DNA of 64,000 bases, taken from assembly GCA_963710205.1 (NCBI GenBank), contig CAVPZG010000004.1, positions 310,001-374,000 on the forward strand. The letters run 5' to 3'. The position numbers and the translations under genes were made by a program. Source of the stretch: Pacificimonas sp963710205 (lineage in GTDB: Bacteria; Pseudomonadota; Alphaproteobacteria; Sphingomonadales; Sphingomonadaceae). The notes beneath the pieces are model-generated. The model was given only the letters and a program-made list of their open reading frames with translations. It searched no databases and was not told the DNA's origin. Below, one piece after another: positions 25,017 through 33,264 of this stretch (position 1 is the stretch's first letter; each line of letters starts with the position of its first letter).

Positions 25017-25448
25017 ATGACCGATGCGAGCCATATGAAACCCGGTAACGGCCAGTCCATGGAGGATATCCTCGCCTCCATCCGCAACATCATCGCCCAC
25101 GGCGATCTGCCCGCCGACCCGCCGAAGCCCGGCAGTGTGGCCGATGCGTTTGCCGATGATGACGCCGAACCGGCGGATGCCGAATCGCAGCTGCTGGAAC
25201 TTGCGCGTGTGGCACGGGAGACCGGCGATGACGCACTCATGTCCAGCGAGGCGCGTGAGGCCGCCAACGAAAGCATGACCGCGCTGGAATCCACGCTGGT
25301 GCGGGGCTATCCGGGCAGCGAGAATACGCTGGAGGGCGTCGTAAAGGATCTGCTGCGTCCCATGATGAAAGAATGGCTGGACGCCAACCTGCCCATGGTC
25401 GTCGAGCGCATGGTCGCGCGGGAAATCTCCCGCATCACGGGAAAATAG
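25017..25448 (+). CDS. popZ: PopZ-like DUF2497 polar organising protein
   Basis: 143 residues. The family layout is clear: a short N-terminal helix QSMEDILASIRNIIA that recruits partners, an acidic proline/aspartate-rich linker (about 30-65), and the C-terminal oligomerisation helices ending LLRPMMKEWLDANLPMVVERMVAREISRI. In Caulobacter PopZ builds a polar condensate that tethers ParB-parS. Start is ATG 25017, with GGAG six bases upstream. It lies 26 bp after tolC; valS, which often follows, is not here. Confidence 0.9.
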   Translation: MTDASHMKPGNGQSMEDILASIRNIIAHGDLPADPPKPGSVADAFADDDAEPADAESQLLELARVARETGDDALMSSEAREAANESMTALESTLVRGYPGSENTLEGVVKDLLRPMMKEWLDANLPMVVERMVAREISRITGK

Positions 25449-25454
25449 ACGCTG

Positions 25455-25835
25455 ATGCACAAGGGTAGCTGTCTCTGCGGGGCGGTTCAGATCGCTGTCG
25501 ATGCCGACCTCAGCAGCACCGACGCCTGTCACTGTTCGCAATGCCGGAAGCAGACCGGGCATTATCTCGCTTCAGCCGATATTCCCAAATCCGCACTGAC
25601 TGTATCTGGCGAGGATAATGTCGGCTGGTATGCCTCGTCGGAAAAGGTTCGCCGCGGTTTCTGCAAGACGTGCGGATCGACGCTCTTCTGGGACCCCGTC
25701 AGACATGACGGCATTGCCGTGGCCATGGGCCTGTTCGATGGACCAACCGGCGCGAAACTGGGGAAGCACATCTTCGTCGCGGACAAGGGCGATTATTACG
25801 ACATTGCCGACGGGCTGCCGCAAAACGCGCAATAA
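25455..25835 (+). CDS. GFA-family zinc protein
   Basis: 126 residues, third GFA-type protein of the window. Zinc ligands: SCLCGAVQI, CHCSQCRKQTGH and FCKTCGSTLFW. It differs from the pair in the leu operon in its middle block (RKQTGH instead of KAG-WGY), closer to the classic GFA consensus. It starts 6 bp after popZ, so it may be part of that transcript. Reaction unknown. Confidence 0.87.
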   Translation: MHKGSCLCGAVQIAVDADLSSTDACHCSQCRKQTGHYLASADIPKSALTVSGEDNVGWYASSEKVRRGFCKTCGSTLFWDPVRHDGIAVAMGLFDGPTGAKLGKHIFVADKGDYYDIADGLPQNAQ

Positions 25836-26026
25836 ATCATATCGGCTCCGGTTATACCGACTGCCCCTATGAACAAGTGATCCATCGGCAGGATGAGCCG
25901 ACTGGAATGGGCGGCAGACGGCTGTCTGTGTTTAGATTTTGTTAACCATATCCGGCGCAATATTCACATGTCGGTTTTCAGCCGGTGTGTTTCTGTTTTC
26001 CTGAAGTGTCTGTCAGGAGTCGTGCT

Positions 26027-26536
26027 ATGTTGCGTATGCGTACCCTTGTGGTCGCCATGCCGTTATCGCTGTTATTCGCGGGCGGCCCGGCGGAGGCAAT
26101 CAGCCCGCAGGCGATTACACTTCCCGAAGCACCGACACGCTGCGCCAGTGCGAAGGACCGGGCCTCGCGTGCCCATGCCGCCATCAACGGTCTGCGTGCC
26201 CAATATGGCCTGCGTGCGCTTGGCGCCAACCGCGCGCTGCAGGACGCCAGTGCCGCCCATCTCGACGATCTGCTTTCCGTGCGAAGGCTCAGCCATATCG
26301 GCAGCGACGGCACGACCTTCGACCGGCGTGTGAAACGCGCTGGCTATCGTGGCCACCCTTCTGCCGAGAATCTTGCCTGGAACCAGCCCGATGCCGCGAC
26401 CGTGGTCAGGAACTGGATGGCCTCCCCCAGCCACCGCGACGCCATGTTGATGCGGGGCGTCACGGCACTGGGTGTCGCCTATCGCTGCAGCCCGCGCTTC
26501 GGCCATATGTGGGCCATGGTTGTTGGCAGGGACTGA
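26027..26536 (+). CDS. CAP-domain (SCP/PR1-like) secreted protein
   Basis: 169 residues. Signal peptide at the N-terminus (LRMRTLVVAMPLSLLFAGG, probable cut after AEA), then a CAP domain: INGLRAQYGLRALGANRALQ, AHLDDLLSVRRLSHIGSDG, the AENLAWNQPD motif and NWMASPSHRDAML. Bacterial CAP proteins are periplasmic or secreted and of poorly known function. The start ATG at 26027 is supported by AGGAG seven bases upstream; a longer frame from 25985 has no such site. The 190-bp gap upstream holds no clear feature. Confidence 0.9.
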   Translation: MLRMRTLVVAMPLSLLFAGGPAEAISPQAITLPEAPTRCASAKDRASRAHAAINGLRAQYGLRALGANRALQDASAAHLDDLLSVRRLSHIGSDGTTFDRRVKRAGYRGHPSAENLAWNQPDAATVVRNWMASPSHRDAMLMRGVTALGVAYRCSPRFGHMWAMVVGRD

Positions 26537-26548
26537 GCCGAAACCCCT

Positions 26549-29500
26549 TCAATAGTCCTTCGATACGCGGACGCCGATACTGTTGCCGCCAAAGCTCGAT
26601 ACGCGGCCGAGGATACTGAACGCGCGCGTCAGGGCATATTCGATCTGCGTTGCCGTGTTTCCATCGGTGTCGGCAGTCACTTCGACATAGGTGCGACGAC
26701 CGAGATATTCCCCCGCCGCGACGCCTGTGCCCTGGCCCGTCGCGGCGTTTGCGGCGGTGATCCGCAGGCGGTCGATGCCGATCGCGCGGCGCACCGAGCC
26801 TATGGGATCGAGGGCGCTGGAGCCACCGCCGCGCAAGGCGGCGACCGCGCCCGCCAGCTGCAGCGCTTCCGGTGCGCTCAGGTTGGCGATGGATGTGCCG
26901 AACAATACGCGCGACAGGATCTCGTCCTGCGGCAGGGAGGGTACGGATGACAGGGTGATCTCCGGTTTCGTTGAGAGCCCCCTGATCGCTATCGTGGCGG
27001 TCAGACCTTCCACGCGCGATTCCGCCGCTATGTTCAGCGTCGGGTCGGGCGGATAGCGCCCGTTGAAGATGACTTCGCCGCGGGTCAGCTCGAAACGCCG
27101 TCCCGCAAAGTCATAATCGCCGCGAATGAGGTCAGCCTGACCCGACAGACGAGGCTCGCCGACCGGACCCTTGATCAAAAGCTTTGCCGACCATTCGCTG
27201 TCGAGGCCAAGCCCGCGCACGAAGATCCGGTTATTGGCGGCGGCCTTCACATCCAGCTGCCATACGGTTCTTGCCGCAGGTTCTGTCCTGGTCCGCAGAA
27301 GCGCGGTATTCACTTCCTTGACCTTCAGTTCGGGAATGTCCTCGGCAGCGGGATTGCCGGGTTTGTAGCTGGCGCGGTTCACGTTCAGATCGCCCGATAT
27401 CCGCGCGCCCGCCTCCGGACTGTTGCGGATCAGGATGGGGCCGGTCACGCGCGTATCCAGCGTGTCGATGTCGATCAGCTTCGCATCCCTGGTATCCAGC
27501 CGCACGTCGATAGGAAACCCGCGTGACAGTGACAGGTCGACCGTACCCGAACCGCTGATCGCGCCGCCCTGCGTGTCCTGTCCGGAAAACCGCTCAAGCT
27601 GCAGGCGCGAGCCGGTGAAGCGTGCGGCAAGGTCGATATTGCGGATGACCGTGCCGCTGTTGACGCTTTCAAAGCTCAGATTGTCCGAAGTCATCGTTCC
27701 CGTCAGGCTGGGGTCGCCGACGACGCCTGCTATGTCGATGCGCGCGGCCAGTGGACCCCCGATGCCAATGGCGTCGATGCCGCCCAGCGGCCAGATGGCT
27801 TCCGCCGGACCGCGATAGCGCAGCTGCGCGCTGACGGGCGCCGCGGATATGCGGTCGATCCACAGGTCCGTGGGGCTGCCGGGCAGGCTCGGAAGCCGGG
27901 CCTGGAAGCGGCCAATCCGGCGTCCGTCCTGTTCGAAGGCGGCGCGGAGCGCGGCGCTGTCCTGACCGATGAGGCCGACAAGCGCGAGGTCGATGGGCTG
28001 GGCGAGGATGCCGCTTTCGCGCGCGAAGTCGATGATACGCAGCCGCGCGCGCCCCTGCGGCAACCCGCCCGGTGGAAACCGCAGCGAAATATCGCCCGTC
28101 GCCTCACCGCCCAATTCCACACCGGGGAGCGCGAGGCTTAGCGCGCCAAGACCAGCCTTTTCCAGATCGACGTCCAGCACCGGAACATCACCAAAAGTGC
28201 CAAATATCCTTGCCTGACCGCGCGGCAGCCTGATGCGGGCATTGGCAAGCCGCCAGCCATCCTCATCCAGAATGAAGCGGGCAGGACCATTCAGGGAAAC
28301 AGGGTCGCCCGAAATCGTGCCGCTGCCCGTGACGCTAACGGCGTTCTCCCGCACATCCGCCGCGATTTTCGCTGTGAAGGGCGCGCCGCGACGGCCCGTC
28401 AGATCCGCAGTGACCTCACCCTCACCACCGGTCAGATCGAAGGCGCCGCTGGCACTGGCCAGATCCAGTGTGCCAAAGCTGACACCGCCAAGCCGATAGG
28501 TTCCGCGCACCAAATTGCCTTCGGGGCTTAATCGCAGGTCGGCATCGACCGTGCCGCTGCGCACTGTTGTCGCGCCTGGCAGGGAAAGCCGCGCGCCCTT
28601 CAGGCTGGCGGCGATATCGATGCGCTGGATATCCCCCTGCGGAATAAACCGCGCGCTGCCGCTGACGCCGGTGCCGCCCAGCGCGAGCGTGCCCGATACC
28701 GGTACACTCCCGCTGGGTGTCAACACGCCGCGCGCCGTCACTCCGGCCAGCGCCGCGCGGTCGAGGCGGTAGCGCACGGCGCCCGGAATGGTGTCGATGC
28801 TCCCACTCGCCGTGACCGGCCCGAACATCGTGCTGCCCGCCGCCGTAAAGGCATAGCTGTCCGCCTCCGGTTCGAAAACCGCGCGCACCCTGTTGAGCGG
28901 AATGCCCATTTGGTAGCTGTCGACGGTGACGATCGCCTTCGGGCGCGAAATCAGACCGGAAAGTTCGAGGTCCAGCGGTCCGAACAGGTCCTGCCGTCCG
29001 CGCCCCGTGAAATTGATCTGCTGCCCCAGCCTGTAGACAGCCCTGCCGGCGGCCGCGAAGTCCGGCGCGGCCACCTTCAGGTCCGTCAGCGTGACGGTGC
29101 CGTCCGGCGTCCGCACCATATTGCCGCTGCCCGATGGCAGGCCGCCAAAGACAAAGCGCAGGAAGTCATTGTCGAGCCGGGTAAGGCGGGCGCTGACCGG
29201 CCCCTCGACGCGCAACTTGCGCGGATCGACGGGGTCGGGATGAATCCACAGCTTGCCGCTGCCTGCCAGCCTTCCAAGGCCGGGGATGGGATAGTCGGGC
29301 AGCTGACCGTCGCCCCGCACGTCGTAACGCCCGGTTTTCAGGTCGAGCAGGAAATTGACGCTGGCGCTCGCCATGTCCGTTCTGAGGCGCGTGCCCTGAC
29401 CGCGCACCACAAGATCATCAAGCGTTAGTGGCCCGGTAATGCGCGCATTCTGGCTGAGCTGCGTGATCAGGTCGCCCGCACCGGTTAGCTCTTGAAAACG

Positions 29501-30769
29501 CGCATCAAGGCTGAGGTCACCGTCCGCGACCGCTTCGCCGACACGTCCGCTGGCAACCACATCATCCAGCCGCTGCGCGCCGATCGAGACCCAGTCCGCT
29601 GTGAACCGGTAGGCAATATCCGGCCCGGACAGCGGCCCGTCCGCATTCAGTTGCAGCCGCATGGCCTGCCCGTTCAGGATGGAGACAAGCGCGCCGGGGC
29701 GGGTCAGGCGGATGGTCGCCCTTGTATCGCTGAGGCTGCTGTCCGCGCGGCCCAGCCGTCCGCGTGCGTCAATGCCGAGTGCGGCGCTGCGCGCGCTCAG
29801 GATGAAGGGCAGGACATCACCGTCCGGCGCCGCACTGGCGTTCAGCCGGATGCCGTCCGGTGCCAGCCGATCGAGCACTCCGCCCATGATTTTCGCTGGA
29901 TCGATGCGCCCGCCAATCCGAAACCGGCCATCGGCCGCGTCGATCCTCAGACCTGCGAGGTCACCGCCTTCCCCTTCCGCCAGCGCCGCGCTGAGTTGAC
30001 CCTGCCAGCGTGACCAGCGGCCCTTCCCGGACAGCCGCGCGGTGATGGCCCGGTCGAGGCCGGTCATCCCCGCCACGATACCGCCGCGCGGGGCGTCAAG
30101 CTCTCCCGACAGGCTGAACCGGTCTGCGTCCGGCATGGCGTCAAGGGCAAGTTTCAGCCGGTCGCCGCCGCTGGCGCTGTCCGCAGCCAGGGTGATATCG
30201 GCGCGGCCATCCTCGACCAGGGCGCGGGCTGCGAGCTGCGCCACCTGGCGCTTGCCCGTGATCGTCTCACCCAAAACCAGCTGTCCGATCCTGAGGCGTT
30301 CGATGTCGATGTCGAATTCCGGCAGCAGCGGGCGCGGCTCGGCGCTGGGATTGAGCTTTGGCAGGCGGATCAGCTCCGCGCGATCCGCATCCAGATCTTC
30401 GATGTCTAGGCGGTTGCCGAACAGAAACGCGCGCGGACGCCAGTCGAGATTGACCGCCGGACTGGTCAGAAAGACACCCTCGGGATCGCTGAGCGCCAGA
30501 TCGCGCACCACCAGCTTGCCATAGATCGACCCGTCGATGCGCCCCGCGCTGACCCGCAGACCGCTGTCGGGTGCTATGCGTGACAATTGTCCAACGATCA
30601 GCTTGCGGCCCGGTTGTGTGTCGAGCGCGAGAACCGCCAGCACAGCGAGCAGGACAGCGCCGCCCAGCAATATGGCGGCCCAGCCGAACAGCCTCCGCGT
30701 CGATCTCCAGCCGCCCCGCGCTTCGGGCGCGTCGTCGGTTTCATCGACCGGGATTGCCGCTTCCGTCAA
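26549..30769 (-). CDS. tamB: TamB-like translocation/assembly protein, first copy
   Basis: 1406 residues. A single N-terminal transmembrane helix (AAILLGGAVLLAVLAVLALD) anchors it in the inner membrane; the rest is the long repetitive beta-strand region of AsmA-like/DUF490 proteins that forms a hydrophobic groove through the periplasm, ending in the conserved DUF490 domain (RGLSTKPEITLSSVPSLPQD; RVSKDY at the C-terminus). TamB works with TamA in outer-membrane protein insertion and lipid transport. It overlaps tamA by 4 nt (ATGA). Converges with the CAP gene. A second tamA-tamB pair is at 50.4-56.7 kb. Confidence 0.93.
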   Translation of the reverse strand: MTEAAIPVDETDDAPEARGGWRSTRRLFGWAAILLGGAVLLAVLAVLALDTQPGRKLIVGQLSRIAPDSGLRVSAGRIDGSIYGKLVVRDLALSDPEGVFLTSPAVNLDWRPRAFLFGNRLDIEDLDADRAELIRLPKLNPSAEPRPLLPEFDIDIERLRIGQLVLGETITGKRQVAQLAARALVEDGRADITLAADSASGGDRLKLALDAMPDADRFSLSGELDAPRGGIVAGMTGLDRAITARLSGKGRWSRWQGQLSAALAEGEGGDLAGLRIDAADGRFRIGGRIDPAKIMGGVLDRLAPDGIRLNASAAPDGDVLPFILSARSAALGIDARGRLGRADSSLSDTRATIRLTRPGALVSILNGQAMRLQLNADGPLSGPDIAYRFTADWVSIGAQRLDDVVASGRVGEAVADGDLSLDARFQELTGAGDLITQLSQNARITGPLTLDDLVVRGQGTRLRTDMASASVNFLLDLKTGRYDVRGDGQLPDYPIPGLGRLAGSGKLWIHPDPVDPRKLRVEGPVSARLTRLDNDFLRFVFGGLPSGSGNMVRTPDGTVTLTDLKVAAPDFAAAGRAVYRLGQQINFTGRGRQDLFGPLDLELSGLISRPKAIVTVDSYQMGIPLNRVRAVFEPEADSYAFTAAGSTMFGPVTASGSIDTIPGAVRYRLDRAALAGVTARGVLTPSGSVPVSGTLALGGTGVSGSARFIPQGDIQRIDIAASLKGARLSLPGATTVRSGTVDADLRLSPEGNLVRGTYRLGGVSFGTLDLASASGAFDLTGGEGEVTADLTGRRGAPFTAKIAADVRENAVSVTGSGTISGDPVSLNGPARFILDEDGWRLANARIRLPRGQARIFGTFGDVPVLDVDLEKAGLGALSLALPGVELGGEATGDISLRFPPGGLPQGRARLRIIDFARESGILAQPIDLALVGLIGQDSAALRAAFEQDGRRIGRFQARLPSLPGSPTDLWIDRISAAPVSAQLRYRGPAEAIWPLGGIDAIGIGGPLAARIDIAGVVGDPSLTGTMTSDNLSFESVNSGTVIRNIDLAARFTGSRLQLERFSGQDTQGGAISGSGTVDLSLSRGFPIDVRLDTRDAKLIDIDTLDTRVTGPILIRNSPEAGARISGDLNVNRASYKPGNPAAEDIPELKVKEVNTALLRTRTEPAARTVWQLDVKAAANNRIFVRGLGLDSEWSAKLLIKGPVGEPRLSGQADLIRGDYDFAGRRFELTRGEVIFNGRYPPDPTLNIAAESRVEGLTATIAIRGLSTKPEITLSSVPSLPQDEILSRVLFGTSIANLSAPEALQLAGAVAALRGGGSSALDPIGSVRRAIGIDRLRITAANAATGQGTGVAAGEYLGRRTYVEVTADTDGNTATQIEYALTRAFSILGRVSSFGGNSIGVRVSKDY

Positions 30770-32685
30770 AATGCCTGTCCGATGCTGACATAGATGGCGA
30801 CGATGGATTCGCCCTTCCTGCGGTCGAGCGGCGTGGCGATATCGACGCGAATGGGGCCAAAGCTGGTGAAATAGCGCGCACCGATCCCGACCCCGACGCG
30901 CAGGTCCTGAAATGTCGGATCGCTGCCCGCATAGACCTGTCCCGCATCGGCGAAGGCGACCGCACCCAGGTCGCCAAAGCGGTAGCGCGCCTCGACGCTC
31001 GCTTCCACCTTGCTGCGTCCGCCGAGGGGATCGCGGTCGAGATCGCGCGGCCCCAGGTCCTGATAACCGAAGCCGCGCACCGAGCCGCCGCCGCCCGCGT
31101 AAAGCCGCCGCGACGGTGCGATGTTTTCGCGGTCCGCGCCCACAATGCTGCCGACAAGGCCGCGTCCGGCCAGCACGAACTTGTTCGCCTCGCCAAACGG
31201 CAGATAGACGCTGCCCTCCACTTCGGTGCGGGCATAGGTGAACGCGCCGCCCTGCAGCGAGACTTCCGGGCTAAGCAGTCCGTTCAGGCGAAAGCCGCTG
31301 CTGGGGTTCAGCAGGTCGTCGCTGCCGTCATAGCCCAGCCGCCCGGGAAAGGCGCCGATGACATAATCCCGTATCGGCGCGCGGCGTCCAGCTATGGCGG
31401 AGCGGTCGCGTTCCTGGCTGAAGATGAACTCCGGCCCAATGCGGTAGGTCCAGCGCTTCTGCCAGATCAGGTTGGTCTCCCGCTCCAGATAGGCGTTCAC
31501 CTCGACCGCGCGGCGATAGAATGCGTCGCGGTCCTCCAGCGTGAACAGCACGCCGCCGCCGACGGTGCGATCGCGTTTCTTGTAGTTCGACCGGCGTAAA
31601 TTCAGGCCGAGCGCCTGTTCGCGGTTGCCGAGAATGCCCGTGGCTGTAACCGCGCCTTCCGGGCGGATCAGGTTGCGATGCTGCCAGCTTCCCTCCAGCC
31701 TGAGGCCGTCCTCGGTATCAAAGGCGACCAAGGCGGCGATGGTGCGCGGCGGTGCGGATTCGATATCGATCACGACATCCGCCGCAACCTCTCCCCCTGT
31801 CAGTTCCTCGCCTTCAACCGTCTGGATTCCGACGCTGCCGACCAGGCCTGTCGCGATCAGCGCCTGACGCAGATCGTCAATCTCCGCTTCGTCATAAACG
31901 TCTCCCGTCCCGAAACGGGCAAGGCGCGACACATGCTTCGCGCTGAATGGCGCATCGTCTCCAGTGACGCGGATGTCACCGAAACGCGCGCGTGGACCGG
32001 TGCGCACCGGGAGCGTCAGACTGGCCTCCCGCGTTCCGTGGTCGATGGTGATATCGGGCTCCGGCACCTCGGCGAAGGGATAGCCCTCGCGCGGCAGGGC
32101 AAGCTGCAATTCCGTGAGCTGGCGGTTCACCTCTGCCGCCTCGACCGGTGCGCCGGGTTGCAGCGAGAGACGCGGCGCGTCGATGCTGCCAAAACGGTAA
32201 AGCGGGCCGGGATCGACGTTAAGCTGTACGGAGAGGCGGTTCGGCGCGTTGGCATCCGTCCGCACTTCGGGCTCGATCAGCGGATCATAATAGCCATTCG
32301 CCCGCAGCAGGCGGACCAGCGTCTCGCTATCGACGCGAAGGCGGCGGTTCAGTTCGGCGCGCGAGGGCACATCTCCGTCGGCACCCTGAAACAGCAGTGA
32401 CAGGTCGCGGAAGCGCGCGCGGAATGGCAGATCGGCAAGGCTGCTGTCATCGACGGTGTAGCTTAGCGGTGCGCCCGTCTGCGGCGCGGCATCCGTTTCG
32501 TCATCCGTCAGTTCGCCGAACAGGCTCTGCCAGTCGGTTTCCAGTTCCGGAATTTCGGGTAGGCGTTCGGACGGCGGGCGGTCCGCACGCGGAGCCGCCT
32601 CGACCGGCGGCGCGTCGTCCTGCGCGGCCGCCGCGCAGGGCAGCAGCGCCGCGATTAGCAGGACAGGGACCGGCAGCCTCATCAT
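30766..32685 (-). CDS. tamA: TamA/BamA-family outer-membrane protein, first copy
   Basis: 639 residues. Signal peptide MMRLPVPVLLIAALLPCAAA, an acidic proline-rich stretch, three POTRA-like domains (to about residue 290), and a C-terminal Omp85 beta-barrel with the VRGFGYQ motif in APSRRLYAGGGGSVRGFGYQ. It ends in YVSIGQAF with the C-terminal aromatic residue. It forms a complex with TamB, encoded immediately after with a 4-nt overlap. Upstream lies ssb, 60 bp away on the same strand. Confidence 0.94.
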   Translation of the reverse strand: MMRLPVPVLLIAALLPCAAAAQDDAPPVEAAPRADRPPSERLPEIPELETDWQSLFGELTDDETDAAPQTGAPLSYTVDDSSLADLPFRARFRDLSLLFQGADGDVPSRAELNRRLRVDSETLVRLLRANGYYDPLIEPEVRTDANAPNRLSVQLNVDPGPLYRFGSIDAPRLSLQPGAPVEAAEVNRQLTELQLALPREGYPFAEVPEPDITIDHGTREASLTLPVRTGPRARFGDIRVTGDDAPFSAKHVSRLARFGTGDVYDEAEIDDLRQALIATGLVGSVGIQTVEGEELTGGEVAADVVIDIESAPPRTIAALVAFDTEDGLRLEGSWQHRNLIRPEGAVTATGILGNREQALGLNLRRSNYKKRDRTVGGGVLFTLEDRDAFYRRAVEVNAYLERETNLIWQKRWTYRIGPEFIFSQERDRSAIAGRRAPIRDYVIGAFPGRLGYDGSDDLLNPSSGFRLNGLLSPEVSLQGGAFTYARTEVEGSVYLPFGEANKFVLAGRGLVGSIVGADRENIAPSRRLYAGGGGSVRGFGYQDLGPRDLDRDPLGGRSKVEASVEARYRFGDLGAVAFADAGQVYAGSDPTFQDLRVGVGIGARYFTSFGPIRVDIATPLDRRKGESIVAIYVSIGQAF

Positions 32686-32745
32686 GCGCCGTCCTAACCG
32701 CTATTTGCCTGCACGAAAGCTGAATTATAGGGGCTGGTCCCGTGC

Positions 32746-33249
32746 CTAGAACGGAACGTCGTCATCCAGATCGCTGTCATAGGTCGGCCGCTGACCGCCG
32801 CCGCCACCGCCGGAGCCGCCACCCGATCCGCCGCCATATCCGCCGCCGCTCTGGCCGCCATCGCCGCCATAGGAACCGCCGCCGCCGCCAGTCTCGTCAC
32901 GGCCAGACAGCATGACGAGTTCGCCGTTGAATTTCTGCAGGACGATCTCGGTCGTATATTTGTCCTGGCCGTTCTGGTCCTGCCATTTGCGCGTCTGCAG
33001 CGCGCCCTCCAGATAGACCTTCATGCCCTTCCGCAGATAGTCGCGCGCGGTCTTCACCAGAAATTCGTTGAAGATGGCGACCCGGTGCCATTCCGTCTTC
33101 TCGCGCCGTTCGCCCGACTGCTTGTCGCGCCAGGTTTCCGACGTCGCCACGGACAGGTTGCAGACCTCGCCGCCATTCTGAAACGAACGGAATTCGGGGT
33201 CCGCCCCCAAATTCCCGACGAGAATGACCTTGTTGACGCTGCCTGCCAT
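32746..33249 (-). CDS. ssb: Single-stranded DNA-binding protein
   Basis: 167 residues. OB fold over the first 110 residues (MAGSVNKVILVGNLGADPEF and TEWHRVAIFNEFLVKTARDY), then a glycine-rich flexible linker of about 40 residues and the acidic tip DDDVPF that recruits replication and repair partners. Length is normal. It sits only 15 bp downstream of feoB and 60 bp upstream of tamA1 on the same strand, so its own promoter, if any, lies inside feoB. No LexA-type box was seen in the 15-bp gap. Confidence 0.98.
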   Translation of the reverse strand: MAGSVNKVILVGNLGADPEFRSFQNGGEVCNLSVATSETWRDKQSGERREKTEWHRVAIFNEFLVKTARDYLRKGMKVYLEGALQTRKWQDQNGQDKYTTEIVLQKFNGELVMLSGRDETGGGGGSYGGDGGQSGGGYGGGSGGGSGGGGGGQRPTYDSDLDDDVPF

Positions 33250-33264
33250 ATGAACTTCCCTGAT

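Noticed and set aside
32746..32900. Alanine/glycine-rich repetitive stretch in another frame
   Set aside because: It is the glycine-rich linker of ssb read out of frame, not a separate repeat.
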